Of a stretch of DNA of 64,000 nucleotides, positions 23,601-33,300 are shown one piece after another. Every line of letters begins with the position of its first letter. The stretch's first letter is position 1. Source of the stretch: Protonemura montana (Eukaryota; Arthropoda; Insecta; Plecoptera; Nemouridae). The notes under the pieces were generated by a model that had not been told where the DNA came from, ran no database searches, and saw nothing but the letters and a program-made list of their open reading frames with translations. The translations under genes were made by a program, and so were the position numbers. The DNA is taken from assembly GCA_947568835.1 (NCBI GenBank), contig OX387609.1:13509708-13573707 (forward strand), read 5' to 3'.

Positions 23601-26600
23601 CAGCCCGTGGCATAGATATATATTTTTGTATGATTTTTCAAAACTTCATTTTTGTTTGCTATGTGTCAACCTAACCTGTATGATGTTTATATTTGTGAAC
23701 AATTGAAACATTAAAGAAATGAATAATGAAATAAAAATTTGTTTTGCCAACAAGTAAGGTTGTTTGTATTGGAAAGATCGAACTTGATTGAAATGCAGTT
23801 ACCGGGGAATTGAACGAAGAATCTGTCCTTGTAAGAAAAACTATTTGAACTGGGTTTTGAATGCTAAGTAAAGAGCTGCTAAATTTCCCGACGTTTCGTA
23901 ACATATACTAGTTACTTCTTCAAGGGATAAGTGCTACGGATAAATCAAGTAGACATGAGTCTAAAAACCATCATAATCTGTCCGTTTCTATCACTAATAA
24001 AACAACGCCAGTTCAACGTGCCTCACAAAACAAACGCGACGAGTTGAGATCAAGAGTGAGCCGAGAGCGTAAACGGTAGCAATTCACCTCGAGGACTCGT
24101 TATCAAGGACGTTCACAAACTCAACTCAACGTTGCGTGGAAGCAAAAACATCGGCTTCTTTGCAAGACTTTACATGCGGCACAGCTCGCAGTTTTTATCG
24201 AATCAAAAGCTACAACGCTTTTTACATCCCTCATTGAGCACAAATGAATCTTCATAAAAATAAATAAACAATCCACCCACAATTTTTGCAAGGCCCACGT
24301 GTTTTGAAGATGTTTTACACAAAGCTTGATAAAAAAAATTAAAATAAAATACAGGAAGTGTTAAGTTGCAAAAGCTTCCGACCAATCAAGAAGTCGTTAG
24401 CGACTGTTTTTCAAATTGGTACGTGGTATTTCAAAATGTTAACATGTTTCCTGGACTATCTTGAAATACCGTCCAGCCAGGATGGCCTGCGTGTTCTTGA
24501 GATGCCACCGTCGTTTAGTCGCGGTGCCTTCAATCTTCCGCTAGAATACTGAATTGAACGACGAGATAAGTACAACGGTCCAATCACAGTGAGGGAACAG
24601 AGCAGGGGGGCGGGGCAACAAGAGTTGGCGGGCGGAACTCGAGGACCTAAGGATCGGTGGCAATCTTTAACTGACCGGCGTATCTGAAAGCAAGAACAAG
24701 TCCGTCTCGAGGAATATCACGCTTCACAAACTTTAAAAGCTGCAAAGAATTGGTTAGTTGGATGATAAATGTAAGAGAATGAAACTGAAATTTATTTGTA
24801 ATGTGTTTGATAAAATCGAACATGGTTGTTGATGATTAATTTGATCCCTAAAGCCAAGTTTATTTGTTAAAACAACAATCTCTTATGTTAACAAAAATAA
24901 TCAAACCTAGAGTAACCTAACCTAACCTAGCGTAACCTAACCTAGCGTAATCCTGCCGCGAAGTGGGTAACTCACCCAAACAAAATTCCAGCCAAGTTAC
25001 AAAAATACAATGTGATTTTGAGCCGACAAAGATTGGTGCACTTCTCTAAATCGCTACTACGTTTTACTTTATTTTAGAGAATACCTAACCTACATCATCA
25101 ACCTAACCTACATCATCACCCTAACCTACATCATCAACCTAACCTACATCATCAACCTAACCTACATCATCTGTGTGACAGTGTGACCCAGCCAGATTTT
25201 GGTGCCTAACAATTTGCAGGTGATTATTACGCACTTCAACGCGATGAACGTGTTCATCGTTCTACTACAAATGTACACAACATTTAGCGACGACTGGTTT
25301 GTTGATTCTGATCCGAAGTTGTTAATAATCAAACATTTCTTAATAAATCAATTTAACTCTCGACTGGCCCTTGACTTTCAACTCTTGGCTCTTCTCAAAG
25401 ATCTACCTTATGGCTACAAGCATTTCAAGTTGCGTACTCGTACCAACTTGTCCAACAGATATTCCGACACAAAACTAACAGATATTTGTTAAAAATAACC
25501 CGTTTCAACGTGAAGTTTATCGCAGCTTTGTTGCACCTGTTTCAAACATGTGTAATAATTTGACCTGCATTACAATTACCTACTACTACACGCTAACGGC
25601 AGCAAGCTAAAAAAAAAACATTTTCACACTCAAAGTCAACGACTACTTGAACAGGGGAGGACTTGCCTGCTGTAGGTCTTTCATTTGAAAAATGCATCTC
25701 GAAAATATTTGGTGTCAATAATAAATTAATCTTTGAGCACAACAATTAGCTGCCCAGATAAACTCGAGCAATCTGATCTCCCTTTTCATCTCCAGCAACA
25801 TAGCATTGAAATAGACCGGCAGTTGATAAGGAGTGGGATCTACTATAGCATCAACACGACCAACTATTATCATATGGGAGAACACTCGCTGATAATTACG
25901 TTGATTCCTACCGCAGCGTTTGCCGAGAGTCAGAGAAATCGCATAGTGAGAGATGGTAGTGAAAGACAGAGGTACCAACCTTAGAACAATACCCAGAAGT
26001 TTCAAACAAGGGAGGCCGTAGGTCGCGACGTTCTGACGCTGAACCCGAGGCCAATGCTTGTTGGTCAACAACGAAACGCACATAACAACGGCTGTGTTTC
26101 GGAGGCGGAGGAAATAAACACGTCAATCATCAGACAAGGCGATAGCAAACAGCCAGCGAGCTACGACGACCAAGATCAAAGCTTTGCTTGTCCCGGCACG
26201 ACTCGCAGGTCAAGTCAACCGATTCATAATTAACGTGTGAGTGTTGTGGTAAGTGACGGACTAGCTCTGTTGTAACTGACTTGTGGTCCTGAAAAGGACC
26301 TAAAAAGTCGGCGTTGGCGCCGACATCTTCAGCACTGCAGATGTCCTGAAGATATCGGCGCCAACGCCGACTTTTTAGGTCCTTTTCAGGACCACAAGAC
26401 GGTTACAACAGAGCAAGTCCGTCACTCACCACAACATTCACCCACGGCTCTGAACCACTTCACCAAACCAACATGTGAATGTTTTCTCTGATGTAAGAAT
26501 GCATTCCTGCAACACGATGAAACTTGCAGATCAAGGAGGATCAAGAATTGACAACTTGTAAACCAACTGTAGTTGGAGCAGTTTATATTGTTGGACATTT

Positions 26601-27572
26601 GGAGAAATTGAGCTCTTGAGGTGTAGGGTGTCGGTGGGTGCTACGTGGGTTAGCCTCTACATTATCATTTCAATTGGCAAATAACGAGCAATTATGAACA
26701 TTTGGTTCTCTGGTTCCAGTGTGGTTAATAACATTAAATGAATTCATCTAACACTAGCAAAGTAGATGGTAAACAGCTTCTTACACTAGCACCAAGGTCG
26801 GATAAATAGACCGGACTCAAGATTTCTGGGAAACGGTACATCTTTAATTTCGCTTTATATCGCACCTTTGATCTTGGTCAGAACTCAAAAGTGCTAACAG
26901 TAAATAATTACAAGTCTACCACAACAAATCTGCAAGCGCACTACCTGAGCACGATCGGTCAGGTGCACCAATAAATGGATGTGATTTAACAAAAAAAGAA
27001 ATTACCTTCTCTTCCAACTGATTGAAGACAAACTCGACGACGACGTCGTCCTCCATTTTCAGCAGCTCGGTGATCTTCTCCGTGATCCACGGCTTGATTA
27101 CGTCCAGCTTTACTTTGGACATGTCCACCTGCAAACATCCGGCAATGTCAAACTACTCCACAGGTTCTACTACAAATAATTGCATAAACTGACATAAGTT
27201 TTATAGTTGCTTTTTTATTTTATCTGTTTTAAATAATAAATCTTCCCAAGAGAACTCACTTTTCGAGTAAGACTGTCACCAAACCGCATAACTTTCAGCA
27301 GTTTCTTCTCTTTATCGCTGAAGCGGTTGTCCTGCTCAGCGGAGGTGCCCTACGGGAGCAAAGCAAGAGATCAAATTAAATTCTGCCTCAGTAGAACTTA
27401 ACTTTATTTAGTCAAATACACAAAGCATTGAAACCTATTCCAAATTATATGACATCAGAGAAGAATTGCAGGTCAATGGTGGAAAGAATGCATCAATTTA
27501 TGGTATCTGAAAGAACCAAACCACTATGCGATTAAAAAATTGCAAACAAAATGTTCCTACCGTGTACATCAT
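5662..27572 (-). CDS. SRRM1: SRRM1, serine/arginine repetitive matrix protein 1 (complete, 19 coding exons, ~950 aa)
   Basis: SRRM1 is a nuclear splicing coactivator that bridges SR proteins, snRNPs and the exon junction complex. Exons (minus): 27572-27561, 27349-27260, 27128-27006, 23192-23022, 22180-22053, 16486-16313, 15796-15676, 15171-15003, 13501-13377, 12940-12749, 12310-12186, 11698-11608, 11123-10838, 10281-10196, 10091-9649, 8419-8251, 8003-7884, 6799-6683, 5772-5662. The frame is open across all junctions. Residues about 2-131 include [26 protein letters not shown] and [15 protein letters not shown], the PWI nucleic-acid-binding domain, nearly identical to the human protein (904 aa) as remembered. 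The remainder is Arg/Ser-rich with an RE-repeat (exon 10), a KPDDR repeat (exon 13), Lys/His-rich exon 18, and the family C-terminus [10 protein letters not shown]. Start: tandem ATG ATG at 27567-27572. Intron 5 uses a GC-AG pair and hosts the ADP/ATP carrier gene. Confidence 0.95.
6245..6500. mobile_element. Interspersed repeat, sister of 14114-14525 and 16610-16905
   Basis: It starts with a terminus like GTTGGGTGTTTAGGTTAAAG. It shares a middle part (AACAAACCTCTACAATTAAA-like, then TCAAAATATCGATACAT) with the copy at 16610-16905. It lies in SRRM1 intron 18 (5773-6682). No coding capacity was seen. It is probably a non-autonomous DNA element of the same family as the 14.1-kb foldback. Confidence 0.6.
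7760..7858. mobile_element. Half copy of the TTAAGAAAAAC foldback family
   Basis: It contains GTTACGAAACGTTGGGAAAT and CATTCAAAACCCAGTTCAAA, the right arm of the family described at 12401-12679. Only one arm is present. It lies in SRRM1 intron 17 (6800-7883). Confidence 0.65.
9016..9622. repeat. 73-bp minisatellite, about 8 copies, SRRM1 intron 15
   Basis: The unit includes GCTTGTGCTTATTGCTATG, TCAATTGTGTGCAGTCCC and ATGATAACCAAGTTTTAAG. The measured period is 73 bp. The same unit makes arrays at 34537-35390 (same orientation) and 47745-48165 (inverted). The right edge stops about 28 nt from the donor of exon 15. Confidence 0.97.
10385..10645 (-). mobile_element. Foldback element, TTAAGAAAAAC family, reversed copy
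   Basis: Two inverted arms of roughly 95 bp (CTATTTGAACTGGG to CGTTTCGTAACTTG, then the inverted copy ending CATTCAAAACCCAG) surround a short centre. The extra 40-nt end segment, with TCTACTTGAT, is on the left here, so this copy is inverted relative to that at 12401. It lies in SRRM1 intron 13 (10282-10837). Confidence 0.75.
10910..11000 (-). repeat. Coding 15-bp repeat in SRRM1 exon 13 (KPDDR x5)
   Basis: Five near-identical copies of a 15-bp unit encode Lys-Pro-Asp-Asp-Arg. The nucleotide identity between copies suggests recent in-frame expansion. It is flanked by further short Lys-Pro/Asp-Ala repeats. Confidence 0.9.
11140..11604 (+). repeat. 91-bp tandem array of a 5S-rRNA-like SINE head, SRRM1 intron 12
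   Basis: Five or so units, each with AGTTAAGCAACACTGCGCTG, GGTCAGGTATTGGATGGGTG and a non-5S part ACACATGACCAGTTCTGTT. The first part matches the internal promoter region of 5S rRNA (A box and intermediate element). Units equal the head of the SINE at 54574-55012. The array fills almost all of intron 12 (11124-11607). Confidence 0.9.
12128..12142. repeat. Poly(C) tract
   Basis: A run of about 15 C in SRRM1 intron 11, some 45 nt downstream (in SRRM1's direction, toward 12186 and beyond) of the exon 11 donor. Similar homopolymers occur at 38899-38909 (G) and about 39945-39962 (C). Confidence 0.8.
12390..12690 (+). mobile_element. Foldback element, TTAAGAAAAAC family, with 11-bp target duplication
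   Basis: The element is 12401-12679 and is flanked by the direct repeat CACCCATAGGT at 12390-12400 and 12680-12690. Two arms of about 100 bp are inverted copies of each other (AAACTATTTGAACTGGGTTT against its complement), with a 40-nt single-copy right end finishing CTAAAAACCATCAG. No coding capacity. Related copies: 7760, 10385, 23829 and 37825. The 9-11-bp duplications would fit a Mutator-like element or a retroposon. It lies in SRRM1 intron 10. Confidence 0.85.
13115..13235 (-). mobile_element. tRNA-derived SINE fragment
   Basis: On the minus strand it carries a perfect pol III B box, GGTTCGAGTCC, followed by the family tail seen at 22824-22960 (CAATTTTTGAGAGGTTATTA and GCAAACGTTTGCAATT). 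It lies in SRRM1 intron 9. The A-box part is not recognisable. Confidence 0.7.
14107..14532. mobile_element. Long foldback (palindromic) element inserted in a minisatellite unit
   Basis: Arms of about 170 bp (14114-14285 and 14365-14525) are inverted copies. They begin GTTGAGTGTAGGTTATAGG and include GTATGAAATTTAATTTCG. The flanking direct repeat is CTAGCAC at 14107-14113 and 14526-14532. The left flank (AGACATTTTTCAACCACTAG) is a piece of the 72-bp unit that continues on the right, so the element landed inside one unit. It lies in SRRM1 intron 8. Confidence 0.85.
14526..14998. repeat. 72-bp minisatellite, about 6.5 copies, SRRM1 intron 8
   Basis: The unit includes CTAGCACCTAGTACATTGGA, TGCTTGGAAAAACATGGCC and CATAAGAATAACACAGAGAC. 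It runs up to within 5 nt of the donor of exon 8 (exon end 15003), so the exon 8 donor GTAAG adjoins the last partial unit. Confidence 0.95.
15319..15662. repeat. ~115-bp tandem repeat x3, SRRM1 intron 7
   Basis: Three copies of a unit with ATCTACCATTGAACCTCC, GGTGACATAAGATAGCAG and GGCGATCTCAGCATCTCC. The spacing of the last motif is 114-116 bp. The array reaches within 15 nt of the donor of exon 7. Confidence 0.9.
15995..16095. repeat. Dispersed ~85-bp repeat, first copy
   Basis: The sequence GATGAGTTCCTTACATCTC ... GAATTAACTTCATG ... GGAACCTGGACTTGA recurs at 36565-36655 next to the 53-bp array in the RhoGAP gene. Class unknown. It lies in SRRM1 intron 6. Confidence 0.6.
16610..16905. mobile_element. 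Interspersed element of the GTTGAGTGTAGG family
   Basis: The left terminus GTTGAGTGTGTAGGTCATAG and the right part (TACGACTGTGACTCCATCT) match the ends of the 14.1-kb foldback. The middle matches 6245-6500. It is therefore a copy with dissimilar arms. It is in the downstream part of SRRM1 intron 5. Confidence 0.6.
16906..18640. other. SRRM1 intron 5, A+T-rich stretch, no gene seen
   Basis: A short TA microsatellite is at about 17250-17261. No conserved protein, RNA gene or transposon terminus was recognised. It would form the upstream region of the ADP/ATP carrier gene. Confidence 0.5.
18652..18857 (+). other. Candidate upstream exon of the ADP/ATP carrier gene
   Basis: An open stretch ends in a good donor (AGGAG then GTAAAT at 18858). 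Joined to the acceptor at 19070-19071 it would stay in frame through Arg-Lys-Glu-Leu-Ala-Ala-Lys into the carrier's Met. It has no ATG of its own in that frame, so it may be a 5' UTR exon that is open by chance. No similarity recognised. Confidence 0.25.
19100..21368 (+). CDS. ANT: ADP/ATP translocase (mitochondrial carrier, complete, 4 coding exons, 299 aa)
   Basis: This protein exchanges ADP for ATP across the mitochondrial inner membrane. Exons: 19100-19259, 19678-19939, 20748-20979, 21123-21368; GT-AG, phases 1, 2 and 0, total 900 nt including the stop. It has the three-fold carrier repeat with signature motifs PIERVK, PLDFAR and PFDTVR, and the ADP/ATP-carrier signature RRRMMM in exon 4. 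Length matches the family (about 298-300 aa). The start is the first ATG after an acceptor at 19070-19071, with a 28-nt leader. It lies on the plus strand inside SRRM1 intron 5, so the two genes overlap antisense. Poly(A) signal at 21478-21483. Intron 2 carries a 60-bp array and intron 3 a 40-bp duplication. Confidence 0.97.
20088..20605. repeat. 60-bp minisatellite, about 8.5 copies, carrier intron 2
   Basis: The unit includes GCCAAGCCAGTGCTTGTGTA, TCGATGACGACATCGCGACA and CATTCTCTGGCTATAGCGTC. The 60-bp period is a multiple of three, so an open frame runs through on both strands; it is intronic and not conserved-looking. Confidence 0.96.
20983..21095. repeat. Tandem duplication in carrier intron 3
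   Basis: Two copies of a segment with TTTGACACACTGTGTTGGCT, about 71 bp apart. Confidence 0.8.
21478..21483 (+). terminator. Poly(A) signal of the ADP/ATP carrier gene
   Basis: A canonical AATAAA 110 nt after the stop codon, in an A+T-rich setting. Confidence 0.75.
22260..22457. mobile_element. Short foldback element, SRRM1 intron 4
   Basis: Inverted arms at about 22262-22307 and 22412-22455 share TTGGGAAAGTA and AGAGTACAGAACTTA. Total about 195 bp. No coding capacity. It is unlike the other foldback families in this window. Confidence 0.7.
22590..22960 (+). mobile_element. Composite tRNA-derived SINE, two tRNA-like units
   Basis: The body contains TAGCGTCACTAGAATCAGAG and TATTCACAGCCTC. 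It is followed by two tRNA-like segments; the second has A box TAGCTCAATTGGTTAGAGC at 22824-22842 and a B-box-like GAGTTCCAGTCC. The tail is CAATTTTTGAGAGGTTATTA. The same order recurs at 38460-38735. Confidence 0.8.
23820..23983 (+). mobile_element. Short copy of the TTAAGAAAAAC foldback family with 9-bp target duplication
   Basis: The element is 23829-23974 and the direct repeat AATCTGTCC is at 23820-23828 and 23975-23983. It has a single arm plus the 40-nt right end, so it lacks the palindrome; this shows that the palindrome is not needed for insertion. It lies in SRRM1 intron 3. Confidence 0.85.
23984..26230. other. SRRM1 intron 3, mostly unassigned
   Basis: It holds TTAGG-like pentamers (minus sense) near 24908-24955 and the 18-bp array at 25084-25168. 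Several short open frames of 60-120 codons show no recognisable family. No splice-compatible coding exon was found. Confidence 0.5.
25084..25168. repeat. 18-bp minisatellite ACCTAACCTACATCATCA, about 4.5 copies
   Basis: Tandem 18-mers combining a CCTAACC motif with CATCATCA. Confidence 0.9.
26237..26444. mobile_element. 208-bp palindrome with two histone-type 3' stem-loops
   Basis: Arms run from GTTGTGGTAAGTGACGG to its complement at 26425-26440 and meet near 26340. Each arm contains GGTCCTTTTCAGGACC (plus 26378-26393; minus 26300-26285), an exact match to the metazoan histone mRNA stem-loop form: six-bp stem GGYYYT/ARRRCC, loop TTTC. No histone coding sequence adjoins. It lies in SRRM1 intron 3. 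It may be a foldback element or an inverted remnant of a histone gene end. Confidence 0.8.
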
Positions 27573-30396
27573 CTTGAAGCTTGAGTTGGTGCCGACCTAG
27601 TGTTTTAGAAGTGAAATAATTCTATGACTTGGCCCTCAAAGCTCCAGCAATGGCTGGGCCTAGTTTGGCTGGGCCTAGCCTACGCGTGTAATGCGGCGTA
27701 ATGCACACGCAAATATCACTTCACTTACTACACACACAGTAATAAATAAACTTGGTACTGAATTAAAATAGTGCGAGACACAGTTGAAATTGGTTAGCAC
27801 AGTGAGGATCTTTGTTTCACAGCTTGTAATGAATCGAATTATTTTTCAGTTGCAAACTCGACACGCTAAAATGGACGATCAATCTACGCAAGGGTGCTGC
27901 CACCTAGCGAAATGAATAAAACTATTTGGTGCTAAAATACAAAAAATTATGCACAAATAACGCGGTGTGTACTGATGCGATGATTTTACTTAATTAAATT
28001 AATGTTTAAAATTATGCACGATCAAATATATTCAATTAATAAACTCTCCTAAGCCATATTGACTAACTTCGAACAAAAACTTTTGAAAGGTATCGACATT
28101 ACACTCAACGGAGTCGAAAAGCCAGTTTCAAAAAGATCCAATATATCTGAGAGACGATGTAATTTATTTATTTTTGCTGTGGACAGGTACATCTTATCTG
28201 TATGAGCTTTGTAAAATAATTCTATAATATAGTAATGATAGTAATTATAATAGTAATAATAATAATAATAATAATAATAGTGTATAGTATGATAAAGTAT
28301 CATATGACATAGTATTATCACTATTATGTTTGGTAGGATAATAGTTTAATAGTGGTAGTAAAAATAATAATAAAAGAAATACATATACTTAAAGATGATG
28401 ATTGAAAACTAGCATCAATAGTCTTCATTGTGGAGGGGCCAGGGGGACAAGGTGCGTTGTTGTGGCGAGATATTCCTGGAGGCTGTAGAAGAGGTTTGGT
28501 TTACAGAGTTTCGTAGGTAGGAGTCTAAGGCGCTGCGTTGGGTGAATTATTTGATGTGGGCAGGAGGTGGTCATATATATTTTGTACATAAGTAGAGGAG
28601 AATTTGTGTGAAGAGGGAGGTGAGGTGTGGGATGATGAGAATTTCTTTTCTATTTCTGGTTTCATGAGTGTGGATAGCGGATTTGAGGGGGAAGAGGAGG
28701 AGAAGAGTTCAGACAAGGGTGCTGGCTATTTGAATTAGGGTGCAGGTGAGGGTTAAGATTTTGTGGGTGATGAAAACCGTTGTTGATAACCAAAACAACC
28801 GAGCATTATTGAGAGAATTACTGAGCAAATACAAGCGTAGAACACACATGATAGGGCTTCATCGAGTGCAGAAATTGCACAGCATACAATTGCTGGCCCA
28901 TAAAATTACTCTGTACTTGTCAGAAGCCAATAAACAAATGCAAGTAAAAAATACTTAATGTCGATAGCCACAAGAAAATCTTCAGCATTAAGTTGTTGCA
29001 TGTTTGTAAGTTTTAGTGTGCTCTACTGGACAACAGCTACTCCGATTGTTTATTTGGAAGTGCCTCCTATAAAGTCACCTGAGTTTTTGGTCACCAGTTT
29101 TCGTTTTGAAATGTCAGTTTGAAACGTTGACCTTGACATTTGAGTTCATCCCACGTGAGTGTTTGGCGGTTAGAACAGTGCTCTAGGAGTTGGGAATAAT
29201 ACTCTGCCATATCGCACACATGAGTATTAAAGAGGTGGTGAAAATCAGATGGTAGACAGTAATAAAAATACATGACAATGATAACTTTTAATATTAAAAT
29301 ACTGATATATGTAACATCCTCAACAATTACAGAGAAAACAGTTGAGCTGGCTTCATTAAAACAATCTTACCACTAAACCAAGTCAGGCTAAGCTTTCACA
29401 TTTGGATCGAAGTCTCTCTAAAATTTTCATTCTCTCGATTCCGATTCAACATCCGACAGATATCCTTGAAAATCCTGCAAGTTTTTTCTCTGAAAATACA
29501 TTTCTAAAAAGCGAGCAACACTTGTGCAACTGGTGTGCAGACCACATGAGAAATAACAACGGGAACAAACTCTTCACGGAAAGTTACAACTGAATAGGCT
29601 GCGCATATCACAGAGAGGTTTCCGAGCGAGGCAACCAATGGCGCCACTTCGAGGGAATGTTTCGTTGAGCGATGTTCGAGCTGCCGAACTACATGAATGA
29701 CAGATAGAAACTGCCGAGTGCCAACCGTGTAAACTAAGGCTTCCTAACCTAGCTTTGCTGCCTCTCTTAACCGTGCTGATTACGATAACGAATCAGCCTA
29801 AATATAACGCTGTGCTTTTTTACCACAAGTAATTTCTCATAAGTTGAGCTCACATTATTTTCTTAATAATTCAATATTTTCTTTAGTTCTCGTCTAGCGT
29901 ACGTGGTGTGCACTGGACTGCATTGAACAATATGGACACAATTTCACTGGATAATTCTAAACTAATTAGACTAAATAAACGATTCAAGCGTATCTCGTTC
30001 CTATCATATAAAATATCAATACTTACTTCAACTCTAGTTTGCTTCCGACGACAACTGTGTTTGCCAATTCTTCCCGGAACAGCCGGTCTAACAAAATGAA
30101 TCCCAGTGCAGCAGAAAATGCTGAAACATGACATTGTGCTGATGCCACATTTGGAAAAGCAAAGGCATAGAACATTTTAGAATCATAATGAAATAGTTCC
30201 AACCCCACTTTTGGTTGGGAATATGCTTGGTGCCTGCACAATATTAATTAGAATGGTTTAACCAACAATGATACCAGGGCTAAGTATTGCTTCTCTGGCT
30301 TATACTCCAGATAATCACACTTTAAGGCTAGCGTCTTCTAAGTTTTGACACTTTTAGGTTATGGCGATGAGTTTTCGACTGTTTGTTTGTTAGGCT
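27573..30396. other. Intergenic: SRRM1 promoter side and RhoGAP 3' region
   Basis: Both flanking genes are on the minus strand. An ATT/AAT trinucleotide run lies at 28240-28282. A candidate poly(A) signal for the RhoGAP gene (minus AATAAA near 29050) would imply a 1.3-kb 3' UTR. Short open frames such as 28740-28958 (+) look uncoded. No RNA gene recognised. Confidence 0.5.
28240..28282. repeat. AAT trinucleotide microsatellite
   Basis: Imperfect ATA/AAT repeats between SRRM1 and the RhoGAP gene. Confidence 0.85.
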
Positions 30397-33300
30397 CTAG
30401 AATAGGGTGTCGAAGTTGAGCAGAAGATGTTCGACCACAAGGTTTTGCTGCATCAGTCCGGTGGCCATATGAGTGGACGTTGCATCCATGGACCACATCA
30501 AGGTGGGTCCAAACACGATGGCCACATTGGCGACATGCATCCGATTGGCAGAGGCAGCGGCACTAACCCTGGAACATCAAGTTGACACTCAGCGATGTGG
30601 TTCCAGTTGACAAAGAAAGAGCAGCATCTCGATGGGAGTTAAGTTTCACTGGAGGACACCAGCTCGGTAACCGTGACCTAGAGCTGTCATTTGGCGGTGC
30701 TACCATGGTGCTACATAATACGACCGGTGGTATTATATAACCCCGACCTAGAGCGGTCATTTGGTGGTGCTACCATGGTGCTACATAATAGGACCGGTGG
30801 TATTATATAACCCCGACCTAGAGCAGTCATTAGGTGGTGCTACCATGGTGCTACATAATACGACCCGACCCCGACCTAGAGTTTCTTTATTTCACAACAA
30901 ACAAAAAACTTGACCGCATTTAGTAACCAGATTAGTTTCCTACGATCACACATACCTCAACAGGTGGGCCAGTAGGTAGCGTAATGTGGAACGATTTGGC
31001 GGTGGTAGAGCTTTCACCACTGCGGAATACTGCCGGACTCGCTCGACTTTGCTGGGTTCGGCTGGAATCAGAAACAAAGATATCAAAGCCATGTCTTGAG
31101 CTGGACAACAGCATGGACTGCAAGCTTTGTTTGGCAAGCCATGCCTTGAGCCGGACAACAGCATGGACTGCAAGCTTTGTTTGGCAAGCCATGTCTTGAG
31201 CTGGACAACAGTATGGACTGCAAGCTTTGTTTGGCAAGCCATGCCTTGAGCTGGACAACAGCATGGACTGCAAGCTTTGTTTGGCAAGCCATGTCTTGAG
31301 CTGGACAACAGCATGGGCTGCAAGCTTTGTTTGGCAAGCCATGTCTTGAGCTGGACAATAGCATGGACTGCAAGCTTTGTCTAGCAAGCCATGTCTTGAG
31401 CTGGAAAACAGCATGGACTGCAAGCTTTGTTTGGCAAGCCATGTCTTGAGCTGGACAACAGCATGGGCTGCAAGCTTTGTTTGGCAAGCCATGTCTTGAG
31501 CTGGACAACAGCATGGACTGCAAGCTTTGTTTGGCAAGCCATGTCTAGAGCTGGACAACAGCATGGACTGCAAGCTTTGTTTGGCAAGCCATGACTTGAG
31601 CTGGACAACAGCATGGACTGCAAGCTTTGTTTGGCAAGCCATGTCTTGAGCTGGACAACAGCATGGGCTGCAAGCTTTGTTTGGCAAGCCATGTCTTGAG
31701 CTGGACAACAGCATGGGCTGCAAGCTTTGTTTGGCAAGCCATGCCTTGAGCTGGACAACAGCATGGACTGCAAGCTTTGTTTGGCAAGCTATGTCTTGAG
31801 CTGGACAACAGCATGGGCTGCAAGCTTTGTTTGACAAGCAGTGCTTTGAGCTGGACAACAGCATGGACTGCAAGTTTTGTAAGTTTACTCACAGCAAGCT
31901 TTCAATGACTGGGCGTAAAGTTGGCACGGAATCAGCGGCTGCTTTAGTTCCCTGAAGAAAAGCTTGAGAGCGCCGGTGACAACGTGGACGTCTTCCTCGG
32001 AGTCCAGGGGTCCGAGGTCGTTCTGATCTGCGGCCAGACGGATCCGTTGAACCTGAGAACCAAGTTAGTCAACATTGGTAGTTGTGTTTCACGACTCCAG
32101 TTCACTTGCGTTGCTAGATATTAGGCCTTTCATGCTAGCCAACATATCAGCACTTGTATATCCACCGCTTAGATACGTCTGCAACAGCTTCGCTAGAACC
32201 CCCTGGACCAACACAGCTAGTTCGTGACATGGACTGGGAGAATCTGGGGGAACGGCGAAATAGATCACGAGTCATAGCCATATTCCAAGCGTATATAAAC
32301 GAACCTGGATGGGAGGACGTCAACCTGCTCCTTCAACCGCCGTCATATTTATCCCGACAAGATCACCTTCACAAGATAAAACAGCTATAACCAAGAACCG
32401 ACATTGGAAAGTACTGTTTAGCCGCAGAGGGAGTACGTCTGTTGAATAATCTACCGGGAAGTGCGGTTATACCACTGGCGAAAAGCTCCAAAGAAATTAG
32501 GGCTAAACTTAGCAATATTCAAATAAGATAGCAACAACCGATAGCATTTATAATGAATGAAATGAATGTCAAAGTAGTGAAAATAAATAAAATAAATAAA
32601 TAAATACATATTTAAACAGTGGAGATAAGCATTGATAAACATTAAGAGATTGTTAATGCAATGAAATGTCTTAACTCTCAGTATCGCGGTGACGTCAATA
32701 GCAACGACTAGTCTAAGCTTGTTACCTGCGACAGGTTGCCCGAGACCCTGTAAAGTCCGTCTGCCTCCATATTCTCCCGTCGAGACTCAATTCTTTCCAC
32801 GCAACGGACGACGAACGCGGGCGCTGGTTGCCCCGGCAACGTTACATCGGACAGAAGTCGGCCAAACATTGGCTCATCTGCAACGGAAAGTCAGGTATTG
32901 GATGGGTGACCATCATAAACATGACCAGTTCTGTTTGGGAGAGAGGTTGGAGGGATGAAAGTTAAGCAACACGGCGCTGGGTCAGGTATTGGATGGGTGA
33001 CCATCATAAACATGACCAGTTCTGTTTGGGAGAGAGGTTGGAGGGATGAAAGTTAAGCAACACGGCGCTGGGTCAGGTATTGGATGGGTGACCATCATAA
33101 ACATGACCAGTTCTGTTTGGGAGAGAGGTTGGAGGGATGAAAGTTAAGCAACACGGCGCTGGGTCAGGTATTGGATGGGTGACCATCATAAACATGACCA
33201 GTTCTGTTTGGGAGAGAGGTTGGAGGGATGAAAGTTAAGCAACACTGCGCTGGGTCAGGTATTGGATGGGTGACCATCATACACATGACCAGTTCTGTTT

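Noticed and set aside
30932-31892. Minus frames of up to 313 codons with Cys/Ser-rich repeats
   Set aside because: A 50-bp array without stops in any minus frame gives three overlapping open frames. True RhoGAP exons flank it, so it is intronic.
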